Source of the DNA: Halictus rubicundus
Lineage: Eukaryota > Arthropoda > Insecta > Hymenoptera > Halictidae
Direction of reading: 5' to 3'
Assembly (NCBI RefSeq): GCF_050948215.1
Contig: NC_135156.1
Span: forward strand, 248,001-312,000
DNA length: 64,000 nt
The translations under genes were made by a program, and so were the position numbers. Below the pieces are notes generated by a model, which made no database searches, was not told the origin of the DNA, and was given only the letters and a program-made list of their open reading frames with translations. This document shows positions 1 through 11,360 of the stretch, piece after piece (position 1 is the stretch's first letter; every line of letters starts with the position of its first letter).

Positions 1-961
1 CGCGCCGTGTCCTGCGAGCCGCAGTGGGCGAGTGGGTCCTCGCGCTGTCGACCGTGGTCGACCACATGGTCGGCAGCGTGGGGTCGTGGAAGGCGGTGGC
101 CTCCTTCTGCGATGAAGTTATTCAGCAGAAGGAGGCCGCCGAGCGGGCCCGGGAACGGGACCCGGGCTCCGCGAGGAGGGTGTGGGCGCGGGGACGACCC
201 CCGCGTCGACGTGTGCCCCCCAGGGGGTGTCGGAGACGGCTGGGAGGGCGCGGGGGTCTCCCCCGCGTCAACGTGTGCCCCCGATGGTGGGGGGCGGAGT
301 GGGGTTGGCGCGGGGAGTTTCCCCGCGCCCTGTTACGCCCCCACAACTGGGGGCGGTGTACTTGGGGGCCCGGGGTGTGAGCTGACCCGGGCCCCCGGGG
401 AGGAGCATAGCTCCCCCCGTGATAGGACGACACCCCCCGGGTTAATTTCCCGGTCTGGGGGGGTGTCGGTCCGTCCCTCCTTTAGGGGAGGGGGATTCGT
501 GGGGGGATTTGGGTGAGGAAGGGTCGGGGCGTGCCGGATCGCGCCTCCGACGGCCCTTCCTTCCGGTGGCGGCGTCTTCTTGCCTCGGCCGGGGCTGGTT
601 CCTTCGGGATACCGGCTCCGAGCGGGGCACGAAGACTCCGGGAGCTGTGGGTGGACCGAGCTGGGGCTCGGGAAGCCCAATCCGAAGGCTCCAGGGATGG
701 GGACACCGGGCGGGTCCCTCTGCCCGGGGTCTTATAGCGTAGGCAGTGGGGGAGGTTAACCCCTCCCCCGGGGTATGATGATAGCTGGGAGGTGTCCTGT
801 TGAGTACTCGCGTGATCCAGGCACCTCCCCTTTAGCTTAGGTGGGCGTGGGTTTTTAGTGGGTACCCCTTGGGGATTTCCCCCAAGGGCAGTCCCACATA
901 ACCCCGACTCCTCCCAGGGAGTCGGGGTATGCGTAAAGCATTTTCCCACGAAAAAAAAAAA
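1..961 (+). mobile_element. 3' end of R1-clade LINE
   Basis: The left edge of the window cuts a non-LTR retrotransposon. A C-terminal coding tail (3-380) is followed by a very GC-rich 3' untranslated region and an 11-base A tract at 951-961. AT-rich DNA begins immediately after the A tract, so the 3' end is clear. The 5' part and any target-site duplication lie outside the window. Confidence 0.75.
3..380 (+). CDS. R1-type LINE ORF2 C-terminus (partial)
   Basis: The frame is open from the window edge to the stop at 378-380. Its first 45 residues hold a Trp-x-x-Val-x-x-Phe-Cys stretch followed by Lys-Glu-x-Ala-Glu-Arg, a pattern I associate with the extreme C-terminus of ORF2 in R1-clade LINEs, downstream of endonuclease and reverse transcriptase. 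The remaining ~80 residues are Arg/Pro/Gly-rich. They may be low-complexity coding or read-through into the GC-rich 3' region. No catalytic domain is visible because the gene is cut. The other open frames over 1-970 are GC-driven shadows. Confidence 0.6.
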   Translation, partial: RRVLRAAVGEWVLALSTVVDHMVGSVGSWKAVASFCDEVIQQKEAAERARERDPGSARRVWARGRPPRRRVPPRGCRRRLGGRGGLPRVNVCPRWWGAEWGWRGEFPRALLRPHNWGRCTWGPGV

Positions 962-1489
962 GGTTGTCATATGATTCTTTTAAGATGAGTCGGCCAAATA
1001 ATCGCAATTTAAAATAAAAAAATATTATTTCCAGAATTAAAGATTATTTTGTTATTTCAAGACCTGGTAAAAACTAAGGTCAAAACATGAAAGTCGAGAG
1101 TAAAAAACATTTTCCACGAATATCTTGGAAACTACTGTAGATAGAAAAATGGTGTACATGGCAAAATTTTGTATTTTTTATTTCAGATATCAGCATTTGT
1201 TTCAATAATATACTAAATATCATTCATTATTCACATGTTATTGTAATTTTTCGGGCATTTCCGGTGCTCTAGCAAGAAAATTTTTCAAACAAAAATCAAT
1301 TAGTAATTGAAACTGTATAGCAGCTCAAGGGAATATTTTTTAACATTTTGCGTAACAGAAATAAAGCAAATGAATCTTACACGTTGAATTTTATTTATTC
1401 CATTTTTCTGGGCTGAAGGTCATTTGTAGGTCATATTGTGTTACATGGATGAATTCGTTATTTTGTCAGCTACAACATTATGTTAACGA
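962..1489. other. AT-rich DNA, no gene seen
   Basis: There are no open frames of note. A stretch near 1220-1310 resembles 7005-7105 at low identity, as part of the degenerate repeat that flanks the next LINE on both sides. Confidence 0.5.
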
Positions 1490-1677
1490 AGATATATCAT
1501 TCCATTAAAAAAAACATCGATGACCTTGAAATCTCATAAAAAATGACCTTGAAAATGTTTTCCCTTACACCGTTACATGTGGCCCTTCGAACAGTGTAAC
1601 TTTGTCCTCAGAAGTTTTTTTGTACAACGAAAAGTAACGGAGATATTTAGGTGTCCTGTTTCTGCGGACTCACCCTG
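1490..1677. mobile_element. Right end of a mariner-type element
   Basis: The segment ends in CACCCTG followed by TATATA, the mirror of the CAGGGTG termini with TA targets seen elsewhere in the window. Internal words around the GATGACCTTGAAATCTC motif recur near the right end of the element at 41984-43305. The left end is not recognisable. Confidence 0.45.
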
Positions 1678-1739
1678 TATATACCTCTAAGCAATTCGAA
1701 TAGGCAATATAGCCTATGCAATATTTTCATGTAGGCAAT

Positions 1740-1802
1740 TCTTCACAGAAAATGAAATTTGTCAATATAATTAATACATTTATCAAGAAATTAACAATTT
1801 TT
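1740..1802. repeat. Degenerate flank repeat, copy 1
   Basis: The motif TTCACAGAAAATGAAATTT, followed by AT-rich sequence ending AATTAACAA, occurs here, at 6641-6702 and at 7126-7182. The copies bracket the LINE at about 1850-6610, which suggests that LINE inserted into an older repeated sequence. Confidence 0.5.
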
Positions 1803-2174
1803 ATAAAAAAATTTATTTTTAAAAACTAACTTTTTAACAAAAATACAAAGGCTATAGCCGGGGAAACCACGTGACGTGTGCGAGAGTATTACGTGTGTGG
1901 AACAGCAGGTGAAAGAATTAGAAGGATAGTGTGACAAAAGTGCGCAGAAAATTACGAGGCCAGGTGAAAAGTGAAGGAAAGATACAAGTTTCCGTTGGAA
2001 AGTATAGCCGACAGTCAATAGGGGATAGAAGGGTGTGAAAAGGGCGAAGAAGGAAAGGTGTGAAACGAGTGCACGCGGCTTGACACGTGGCAAGGTTCAG
2101 CGACATCTGGTGGGAGTGGGAAAATAAGAAGACTAAGCGGAGACAGCAGTAGGTAAAGAAGAGCGAAGAGTCGA

Positions 2175-3164
2175 ATGAGCAAAGCAGGCAAAGACAGCCA
2201 GGAGCGGAAGGAGGAGAGAGGAAGGGGAAGACCAAGACTGGTGGATCAGCTGGGAAGGAAAAGAGCGGACAGCGAAGGCTCGGTACTGAACTCATTTAAG
2301 AGGAAAAGAGAGACCGAGTTTGAGCAAGCAAGACTAAGAGCCGAAAAGGAAATAGAAGACGAATTCTTAAAAGTGAAGAGAGTAGAAAGGTCGCCCCCGT
2401 CGAAAAACACAGTGGAAGAGAAAGGATCAGCGATAAAAGAAATGGAGACGGCAAAACTAGACAGAATGATGGAAGTTATGTTGGCAGTAAAGAAAGACAT
2501 GGAAGAGCTAAGAAAAGATAACAGAGATCTGAGACAGGATAATAAAGAACTAAGGCAAAAAATGCATGATTTAAGGGACGAATGGCGGAGGAGAGACGAG
2601 ATATGGGAAATGGAAAGGAAAGAAATGAAAGGAAAGATAGAAGCACTGGAGGCCAAGAAGGAACAGACAGAGCGGTTGGCAGGAAGACTGGAGGGGCTAG
2701 AAAAGAAGGAAGAGGCTAGAGAGAAAAGAGAGAGAAAGAATAATATCACAATACGGGGAGAAGATCTACCGTTTAAGGAGACACCGAAGGAAACGGCAGA
2801 GTATGTGCTAAGGCAAGAATTGCAGCTGGAGGCAGAAATCGAGGAAGCATACTGGGTAGGAAGGGGAGAGGGAAGAAAGCTGCTGATAGCGAAGATAAAG
2901 AGCTGGCAACAGAAAAGAGAGGTGATGCTAAAGAAAAATACATTAAAAGATAAGAGGCTGTTTATAGATAATGACCTGACGAAAAAGGAAAGAGAGATAC
3001 AAAGAAATATTAAAGATATTGCCAAGACGGAAAGGGAGCAAGGGGCAACGGTGAAAGTTGGGTACAGAAAAGTAAAAATTAACGACAAGACATTTATCTG
3101 GAAAGAGGAGGGCGGACTGAAGCAGGTAAATTTTTGGAGCAGGTCAAGTTCGGTGAACCTCTAA
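2175..3164 (+). CDS. LINE ORF1 protein (coiled coil, L1-ORF1-like)
   Basis: The ORF is intact at 329 residues, starting at an ATG. A charged N-terminus precedes a long Lys/Glu heptad-like region (about residues 75-185) that should form a coiled coil. After that comes a segment beginning near residue 188 (RKNNITIRG) that resembles the RNA-binding core of L1-type ORF1 proteins, including the ITIRG and FIDNDL motifs. The expected role is trimerisation and binding of element RNA in the cytoplasm. It overlaps the upstream open part of the ORF2 frame by about 30 bases. The opposite-strand open frame is a Ser/Phe/Leu shadow. Confidence 0.8.
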   Translation: MSKAGKDSQERKEERGRGRPRLVDQLGRKRADSEGSVLNSFKRKRETEFEQARLRAEKEIEDEFLKVKRVERSPPSKNTVEEKGSAIKEMETAKLDRMMEVMLAVKKDMEELRKDNRDLRQDNKELRQKMHDLRDEWRRRDEIWEMERKEMKGKIEALEAKKEQTERLAGRLEGLEKKEEAREKRERKNNITIRGEDLPFKETPKETAEYVLRQELQLEAEIEEAYWVGRGEGRKLLIAKIKSWQQKREVMLKKNTLKDKRLFIDNDLTKKEREIQRNIKDIAKTEREQGATVKVGYRKVKINDKTFIWKEEGGLKQVNFWSRSSSVNL

Positions 3165-3310
3165 GCCATTGGAGGATCGCTGAACTTGGAAGGACAAGGA
3201 AAACACGGCAAAAGGCAGTACTAACACTCGCCCCTTACGTGCATGCGGGTGCAGACATGCGGGGAGAGGGGGTACGCAGATCTGGGAAAGAGGTAAGAAA
3301 TCAAAGAGGG

Positions 3311-6300
3311 ATGGACACAATTAAAATCGGATACTGGAATGTAGCAGGATTATACAACAAAGACAAACAGTTTTTAGATTTCTTAAAAGAACTCGATGTA
3401 ATAGGACTAGTAGAAACATGGGTAGAGGAGAAAAAATGGGATGGACTGAAGGACAAATTGCCACAGGAATTTTCATGGAAATGCAAATTTGCCACCAGAG
3501 AGAAAAAGAAGGGAAGAGCAATAGGAGGAATTATTACAGATATAAGAAAAGGGATAGAAGAGGAGGAAGGGACCGGGGGAACGGAACACATCTAAGAAAG
3601 ACGGATAAAGATACGTAACGAAAAATGGAGAATAATAACAGTCTACAGCGGGAGTATGAAGGAGACGAAAGAAGAGTTAGACCAGATAATAGGAGGGATG
3701 GAGGTGGAGAAACTAATAATCGGTGGAGATTACAATGCAAGAATCGGTCGAGAGGGGGGAGATATTAGTATAGAAGAAAAGCATGGCGCTAGGAGATCAA
3801 AAGATAAAGTGGTAAATACGGAGGGAAAGTTATTATTGGAGGTAATTGAGGAAAGAGGATGGAATATTCTAAATGGGAACACAGAGGGAGACGAAGAAGG
3901 GGAGTATACATATACGGGGCCGAGAGGGAGCACGGTAATTGATTATATAATAACAAATGTAGAGGCGAAAGAAGATATCAAGAAATTCACAGTGGGAGAA
4001 AGAGTCGAGTCGGACCATATGCCGCTGATTGTGGAATTATATAGAGGAAATAATCGGAAAGAACGGGAGGGAAAACAGGAGGAGAGACTGAGAGAGAGAA
4101 GAGTCTGGACAGAGGAAGGTAAGAGGGCGTTCCAATCGGAATTGAGCAAAATAAACTTTAATAGGACGAAGATAAATGATATGGTAGAAGAAATGGTCGA
4201 AAAGATAAATAACGCAGTACAGAAAGAGGAAATTAAAATCAAGAAATGGAAACTGGGCAGCTTCAAGTGGTGGAATTCGAATTGTACAAAGAAGAAAAGG
4301 GAAGCCAGGAAAGCACTGAGGTGCTGGAGAAGGGGAAAAGGAAACAAAGAAGATTACCAGAAGTGAAGAAGGGAATACAAAAAAGAGTGTGAAGAACGAA
4401 GAAGGGAATTACAAGAAAACTTAGAGAAGGAGATAAGGCAATTAAAGGGAGAAAAACAAATATGGGAATATATAAACAAGGAAAGAAAGAAAAGAATAGG
4501 AATCAGCAATAAAATAGATTTAGAAGAACGGAAGGAGCATTTCAAAACATTGCTAGAGGGCGTAGACGATAAACAAGAAATAGGAGAGAAGGAAGAAACA
4601 GATAACACGGAGGGAGAAGAGGAAGAGGAAATAACAGAAGCAGAAGTAAAAGAACAAATCAGGAAATTAAAAAAGAGGAAAGCAGCAGGGGAAGACAGAA
4701 TAGAAAATGAAGTCTGGATTTACGGAAACGAGAAAATAGTCAAAAGGATCACAGAAATTTTCAATAAAGTGTGGAAAGGAGAAGGACTCCCGGAGAGGTG
4801 GAAAGAAGGGGTGATTTCACCAATATTCAAAAAAGGAGACAGAGAAAAGGTGACAAATTACAGGGGAATAACGATCCTAAACACAGCTTACAAAATATAT
4901 GCTATGGTCTTGGAAAAAAGGTTAAAAGAGGAATTAGAGAAAAACAACATAATACCAGAAACACAAGCAGGATTCAGGAGCGGAAGGTCAACGATAGATA
5001 ATATTTTTATTCTGAACTATGTATCCAACAGAGAAATACAGAAAAAAGGGGGAAAGCTGTACACCTTTTTTGCAGACCTAAGCGCAGCATTTGATAAAGT
5101 AGATAGAGTAAAACTCCAAAAGATTATGAAAAGAAAGGAAATAAGTAAACGATTGAGGACGAGAATCGGAGAAATTTACAGAGAAACAAGAAATACTATA
5201 AAAGTAAACGGAGAACTGTCATCGAAATTCTGGACGACAAAAGGGGTAAGACAGGGTTGCCCACTGAGCCCAACGTTGTTCAGAATTTACATAGCGGATC
5301 TGGAGGAGAATATGAGGAAAAACCAAGCAGGAGGAGTCAGAGTAGGAAAAGAAAAAATCTGGACTCTAGCATACGCGGACGACATAGCGCTACTAGCAAA
5401 TGAGCCAAAGGATCTTAAGGCCATGATAAGACGATTTGGAAAATACCTTGATAGGAAAGGGTTGCAAATGAACGCAGGAAAATCAAAGGTGCTGATTTTT
5501 CATAAAGGAAGAGGAAAGAAAAAGAGAGAAGAGTGGGACTGGTCAGGCAATAGTCTAGAAGAAGTGAAGGAATTCAAATACTTAGGGTATAATTTCCAGA
5601 AAAACGGGGGCAGAGAGATGCATATAAGGGAAGTTACAAAGAAAGCGAGAATAGCAATGGCGCAGATATGGGGAATTGGACAAAGAAGGTTCAAAAATAA
5701 TTTTGAGAGAAGAATGAGAATATTTAGAAGCATAGTGAAAAGCATCTTACTGTACGCGTCAGAAGTCTGGGGATGGATGGAAGCAGAGAAAGTAGAGAAA
5801 ATACAGGAGAAATATATAAGATGAACGTTAGGTTTGGACTTTACTACACCAGCTTATCTAATTTTGGAGGAAACTAAAACAGGCAAAGTAAGGATAGAAG
5901 CGGGGAAAAGAGCAGTAAAATATGAAGAAAAACGAAACGGTTGAACAAGAATAAAATAGTCCACGAATGCTGGAGAGAAATAGACGCGAAGCAAGATGAG
6001 AAAAATTCGAAATGGGAGGAAATGAGAGATTCATACTATAGGTTAAAAATGTTGGACACCCAGGAAATAGAAACAGAGAGAGGGAGAGGAAGAGAGTTTG
6101 CAGAAGAATTAGCACAAAGAGACGGAGCAGAGCAGGTACAATGGCAGTATGATAGAATATTAGAGGGCAGATACTGCGTGAATTATATACTAATAAGGGA
6201 CAGCGAGCGAGCAAAATACCTAAATGGTGATTACAAAGGAAGAGACCAGAGCATGATCGCAAGGTTCAGATGTGGAAATGAAGAGCGGGGAAACAAATAC

Positions 6301-6528
6301 TGGAAGGAAGAAAATGAGACAGTATGTAGATTATGCAAAGGGGAAAGAGAAACGCTGGACCACATGATCAGAGAATGCAAACAGCTGACAAGAAAAAACG
6401 TAACGATAAGAGAGATACTAAAGGGAGAAGAAGAAGGAACCGAGTGGATGCGTACGGTACTTGAAAAAAGGAGAAGGGCAGAAGACCAAGAGGAAGGAGG
6501 AAGACTAATTGAAACCACAATAAACTAA
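3311..6528 (+). pseudogene. LINE ORF2: endonuclease and reverse transcriptase, broken
   Basis: The likely start is the ATG at 3311, directly before the endonuclease motif GYWNVAGL. An APE-type endonuclease follows (VETW, GGDYNA, then SDHMPL near 4015). The reverse transcriptase core shows FADLSAAFDKVD, QGCPLSPTLF, AYADDIALLA and FKYLGY (about 5060-5590). The C-terminus carries a zinc finger with CRLC...H...C spacing near 6330-6375. Three in-frame stops break it: TAA at 3593, TGA at 4364 and TGA at 5822. A frame change follows near 5930-5941. The sequence is otherwise continuous, so it was recently functional. Confidence 0.8.
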
Positions 6529-6610
6529 ACCCAGACACACATACACACACAAACACATGTAACCCCATTTTGAGGCCGAAAGGCAAAAAATAAATCTATT
6601 TACTACTACT

Positions 6611-7300
6611 TTCGTTACGAATGTATATGTGTTTTGTTAATTATTCACAGAAAATGAAATTTAACAATGAAATTAATAAATTTAAAAAGCAATTAACAAA
6701 TTTTCCACGATAGATCCTAAAGGAAAGGTGTGATCCCGCTTAAAAAGTTTATAAAATTAAAAGTAGCAGTTAGTTGCAAACAAAACTACAAACTTCTTAA
6801 ACCAGAATAAGCAATATATCCGAATATGTATGAATCTCAGGATATATTTTGCCGTTCTTGTTATATGTTAATTTGAAGTTTTATATACAATTAATAAACA
6901 AAACCATCTTTGAAAATTTGTACAAGAAATAAATCTACTTTATTAAATGTGAAAAGAATGCATATATCTTGGTAATCACTTTCCATTACACAGAATTATT
7001 ATTGCAACACTCACTTACAGTTGATGTAATATTTTTCGATTTTTGTCACTCTAGACAGTGCGGCCATAGCAAAATTTTTTTACAAAAATCTAAATTTGGT
7101 TACTAAAGTATATTTAATGGTAATTATTCACAAAAAATGAAATTTAACAATAAAATTAATAAATTTGAAAAAAATTAACAATATTTATGCATAAAAATAA
7201 TTGTTAAATGATTGTTAAATGATTAATAATATCAATTTCCTCCTAATTTGCAGTTTTGCTAAAGGAATTTTTCGTACATCGTGGCATAAATGTGTAGTGA
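6611..7300. other. AT-rich DNA with flank-repeat copies 2 and 3
   Basis: There is no gene. The flank repeat appears at 6641-6702 and again at 7126-7182, about 480 bases apart, so part of this interval may be an old tandem duplication. The rest is featureless AT-rich sequence. Confidence 0.5.
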
Positions 7301-7318
7301 GATATGCCGCAAATTCGC

Positions 7319-7740
7319 GGGGGCCACATGACCGCCATTCATCGATTGTACGCAGCCGAGTTAACCGTTTGACTGCTACGCGGCGCAAAAGCGCTGCGTT
7401 CATTTGTCTCGAAAACCGCGACGCAGCGCTTTTGCGCTGCGAGTTTCAGTGTGTCTTTGTTGCTCCGTGGGAGTGAACGTAGTCTGATATTGATTGATAT
7501 TTGTCTAAATGAGAGTGTTTTATTTGACAACATCAAGTCAAAATATGTCCCGCAGTTTTCGTGCGTTCTTGCAAGAATTGCTTAGCAGTCAAACGGTTAA
7601 ACACGAATCCGATTGGATAGCGGAGGCCGCGTGACCGTCCTGCGACGGTTGTATGTCGTCGAGTCAAACGCGAATTCCGCGGATTCACGGGGTCCGCGTC
7701 ATCTTTTGGACGTTACCGTGATGGGACGCGGACGCCGCGA
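7319..7740. repeat. GC-rich tandem repeat (~65-68 bp units) split by a MITE
   Basis: Three diverged units share the order GG-CC-CGTGACCG, GTCGAGT(C/T)AAACGCGAATTC. Unit A (7319-7360 plus 7601-7620) is cut by the MITE. Unit B runs about 7621-7688 and unit C starts near 7689. Unit B supplies the uninterrupted version of the MITE insertion site (GTCGAGTCAAACGCGAAT near 7658). Confidence 0.6.
7361..7600. mobile_element. piggyBac-type MITE
   Basis: The 240-base segment is bounded by TTAA at 7361-7364 and 7597-7600. The inverted ends TTAACCGTTTGACTGCT and its complement match over 17 bases. TTAA targets and TTAACC termini are characteristic of piggyBac. A second internal inverted repeat (GCGCAAAAGCGCTGCG, about 7384-7399 and 7422-7437) could form a stem. 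It has no coding capacity. Confidence 0.85.
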
Positions 7741-8350
7741 GAGATACTATTGCATCTTCCGATTCGTTTTGACGGCAATAATCTACAGAAAAGTAAAGTC
7801 GCGTAATATTTCGGAATTTGGCAGGGAAACCGCGTGTAACGCATCGTTAGAAAGCCCCGAACATTAAGCTGGCTGGCGTCTTCGACGCGTGAAAAGTTGG
7901 TGCGGGAGTATTCGCGCGACCGTGCTGACCATTCGGCGTTAGATTTTGTCAAACGCGCCCTGCTTGTAATTGACCGCTGTCGGCATCCACCGACAAATGT
8001 AATATTTTATCTCATGATTAAATCCATCTAAAAGCCGTAATCTCGTGTCGCACTTTCTTATGAGATCCCTTTCCGCCACGGGGAACACTCCGCGCTATCC
8101 CACGTAGAACCCTTTTAAGGGGGACTTCTCGTGTAACAAGTTTGGAAAATGAAAAATATTTTTTGTTTTTATATACAGCTTAACATCTCGAAAATATGTT
8201 CTCAAAAAATTAGACTAGAATTTTGCAACTTAACCCATTTGATATTTCGTCATACCGTTTTCAATAGAATTTTAACACTCCTAATGACACTCTATTTTCA
8301 CAAAATACGTTTTTATATTAGAAAACACGTTTCCTGAACACAATCATATA
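7741..8350. other. No gene seen
   Basis: The sequence passes from GC-rich to AT-rich without an ORF, terminal repeat or RNA motif that I can support. Confidence 0.5.
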
Positions 8351-8403
8351 CATGGTGCCCGTCTATAAATGTCCGAGCAAATATTTTCATAACTAGTTGA
8401 AGT

Positions 8404-9657
8404 TGTTACGAGCCAGGGCTATGAGCGACGCGAGAGGCCGACGAGGGGATTTTTACCCCAGGAATATGGTTTCAATTGATAGTTAGGTACGCGGACGCAC
8501 CCGATACGAAATCGAGGAGCCGCTAGGATAGTTGACGTCGAGGACGCACCTGATGCGAAATCAGGGAACCTCTGGGAGGTTGGTGTCAAACGCAGACGCA
8601 CCCGATGCGAAATCGAGGAGCTACTAGGAAGATGAAACTTCGTGCACGCACCCGATGCGTAATCGGGGAGTCACTAGGGAACACGCGGCGAACCCGATAC
8701 GAAAGGAGGTTGTATAACAGCGCGGACGCACCTGATGCGAAATCAGGGAGCTGCTAGGATACGGAAGAACCCAATGCGAAATCGGGGATCCGCTAGGATG
8801 GTATAATTTCGTGGACGCACTCAATGCGAAATCTAGGAGCCACTAGGTTGGAGAAATCTTTGTTGAATTGAATTTAAGTATTAGTAAGCCTCGTAACTTC
8901 TATATAATTTAATTGATACAATCCGAGCGGTTAGATTGTATCGTGTGGGAACGTTCAATTATTATATTAGGATTTTAGGCAATAATTAAGGGTACGCGAG
9001 TTAACAAACAAGACAATTTATTCTGAATTGAAATTATTACAAGTGTTGTTGTTTGTGTCGCGAATGAATATAATAAATGTACAATTAGAGGAATTGTTTA
9101 CCTATGTTGCACGGTGTTGACGCACTGGCAATGCGGGGTTAGATGGCGATTGTTGAATGCCAAATAGAATATATACCGAACTAACGGAATCTATAAGGTT
9201 ATGAATTGATTCGAAAGGGACTTTAACCCGATCTCACTAGACTTGACGCGACGTGACTGCACGAGTACTGAACCGCGTCTGAATCTTGACTGAACCGCTT
9301 CTCGACTAACCGAAGAGGATGAAAATGAATGGGTTTATATACCTTGAAAATGAAAGGGGTACTCTGTTTAAGATTTGATGTCGCGTAGGGTCACAGTCAC
9401 ATTTTTTGTCACTTCTAATGAAAAGCAGGCCTCGGTTAGATTTTCGTTAAAAGGGGTTAATGAAGGTTATCCGGGCTATTTCCTATCAGAATATTGATTA
9501 ACGGATGCCAGAAGGGAGTGTCTAGAGATTTTGGTATAAGGAAGGCATACAGTATCTTTCGTTAATAAAAGGGGCCTGTTGGGACACTTTTCGTTCTCAG
9601 AAAAGAGATTAGAAATTCTAATCGAAATAAACGTGGAGAACGTCTCCATACGTAACA
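8404..9657 (+). mobile_element. Solo LTR, family A copy 1
   Basis: The sequence begins TGTTACGAGCC and ends CCATACGTAACA, so the termini TGTTACG/CGTAACA are inverted. The direct repeat AAGT flanks it at 8400-8403 and 9658-9661. A 4-base duplication and TG...CA ends indicate a Gypsy-group LTR left after LTR-LTR recombination. It sits inside the left TIR of the mariner-like element. Further copies are at 35126-36846, 52613-53650 and 54546-55454. Confidence 0.85.
8490..8850. repeat. Tandem repeat inside LTR family A (about 8 units)
   Basis: About eight ~45-55 base units are built on GACGCACCCGATGCGAAATC followed by a GGAGC-CTAGG variant. Family copies at 36440-36770 and 52690-52985 have fewer units, and the copy at 54546-55454 lacks the array. 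This is array variation within an LTR, so it is not a CRISPR. Confidence 0.8.
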
Positions 9658-9775
9658 AAGTTATAAAAAAGTTTACTCGTGACCTCTGCGAGTCATGCAG
9701 GTCATCATTGTTGTTCATTCATATCCCCATTTTTTTACATATTTATGAAGTAGGAGTCATTTGCAGCCAAAATCA

Positions 9776-10149
9776 TGTGGAAATGATCGGAGACAGTATA
9801 AAATACAATTACACTTTATTTGTTCAACTATAAAACGTGTGAAACGGAGGTATAAGCCTTTACAATAGATCGCGTGAATGTCCCGATAATCTTGCGAATG
9901 CTCGGTAATCTGTGTCGCGTTGACAGTTGCGTGGTGTTATATTTTCGCTTGCGGTGTAGCGGGGAGAGACGTGGGACCTTTGTCTACGCGGCTTGGGTTC
10001 GATAACCTGTCGACTTTTATTCGCATTGCGTTTATGTTTTGGGCTAGCAGCTGACCCGGTGACAAGGAGAAAGACGCGGTGTGTTCTCCTTCTTGCCCGC
10101 TGCTGAGGAAAAAACGCTGGCTTTTTTCCGCCGCTGTTTAGCTGCTACA
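9776..10149 (+). mobile_element. Solo LTR, 374 bp (second LTR family)
   Basis: It begins TGTGGAAATG and ends GCTGCTACA, and is flanked by ATCA at 9772-9775 and 10150-10153. A TATAAAA motif lies near 9799. It interrupts the left arm of the mariner-like element. The right arm (11560-11590) shows the uninterrupted order, which confirms the insertion. Confidence 0.75.
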
Positions 10150-10255
10150 ATCATATTAGGTAAAAAATTGATATTATGAATTGTTTACGAGATAATCGGC
10201 ATCTGGGGTATCGAAGAAGTAAACTGAATTGTAAGTTTTTTGAATTTGATTTGGA

Positions 10256-11360
10256 ATGACAAAGAGGTTGACAAAGTATACAAATAATTTTTTCATGATA
10301 TATTATCGTAATAGAAATGAAGCTCACTTATTATATCAACAAAAGTATCCAGAACGGAAAATAGCAAACAGTCGTACGTTTAGACGAATTGAAGATAATT
10401 TACGTCGGAATGGTTCATTCGTAAGGCAAGGGCGTATAAACAGAATAGTAGATGAAGAGAACGGCACAAATGTGCTATTAACCATATGCACTCGAAGCTA
10501 TTTTAACTCCAAAACAAAACATTTTTTCCAACCTAGAAAATTACCCTGCTATATTTTTTTTCGTGTTATACATACGAAAATGGCGCAATTTATTCGTGCA
10601 ATACTGAAATGTTTAGTAATTTATTAAATACACACAAATTTAATAATGTAAAAAATATTTTGAATAATGATGCAGCAATTTTTAGTGGCGCCTTACAGTC
10701 GCCATTCAAGTGCTAAGGGTAAAGTTTCATTAAAAACAGACGTACATCCATAATTTAGGATTAGTATATTCTGTCATTGGCTTCGATTAAATTATCGTAA
10801 TGATATTAATTTTCTTAAAAAGATATTGTGGTCAGATGAATCTTGTTTTTCAAATTGGGGTATGGAAAATCGACACAACACGCATACTTGGTCCGATGTG
10901 AACCCACATACGACAAGAGGTAGAGGTTTTCAACGTAGATTTTCAGTGAACGTATGGTGCGGAATCATTGATAATAAAATTATTGTACCCTTCTTTTTTT
11001 ATGGTCATCTTAATGGTGACAGATATTTGCAATTCTTGCAAACAACTTTACAAGAATATTTAAGCAATCTTCCATTACCCACTTTTCCAAATATTATTTA
11101 TCAACAAGATGATGCTCCGCCCACAATACGCGTACTGTAGTCAATTTTTTGAATGACAAATTTCCTAATTGTTGGATAGGTACTAATGTGCGTGGCTACC
11201 CAGATCTCCGGATTTAACGCCTTGTGACTTCTTCCTCTAGGAATACATCAGAGACCCTGTCTATGCTACTTTTCCGGAAAATGTAGAAGCTCTATGTAGC
11301 AAGATACGTATAGCTATTGAAAGCAACAATGAGAAATATTATAAAACGTGTTGAATATTG
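10256..11360 (+). pseudogene. Mariner-like transposase, degraded
   Basis: The N-terminal piece (10256-10440) carries a helix-turn-helix of the DUF4817 type (YPERKIANSRTFRRIEDNL). The DDE part (10826-11130) has WSDESCF with the first Asp and YQQDDAP with the second. The third acidic motif survives out of frame near 11205 (PDL). Stops, frameshifts and a noncoding gap at 10628-10800 make it inactive. The enzyme would have cut and pasted the surrounding TIR element at TA sites. Confidence 0.75.

Larger units (their letters stand above)
1850..6610 (+). mobile_element. Non-LTR retrotransposon (LINE 1 of window)
   Basis: This is a near full-length LINE: a 5' region from about 1850, ORF1 (2175-3164), ORF2 (3311-6528, decayed), and a short 3' region ending in AATAAATC and TACTACTACT at 6601-6610. 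There is no poly(A). A short trinucleotide tail is typical of several I/CR1-group families. The coding strand is extremely purine-rich. I could not fix the 5' boundary or a target-site duplication. Clade is unresolved: ORF1 looks L1-ORF1-like while the ORF2 C-terminus carries a CCHC finger. Confidence 0.8.

Noticed and set aside
7..970. Several overlapping frames in the first kilobase
   Set aside because: GC-rich 3' untranslated region of a LINE. Only the frame with the R1-type tail is supported.
2246..3088. 280-codon minus-strand frame opposite LINE ORF1
   Set aside because: Ser/Leu/Phe-rich shadow of a purine-rich coding strand.
8490..8850. CRISPR-like array
   Set aside because: Units are diverged, contiguous and lie inside an LTR repeated elsewhere in the window. 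There are no uniform repeats with unique spacers.
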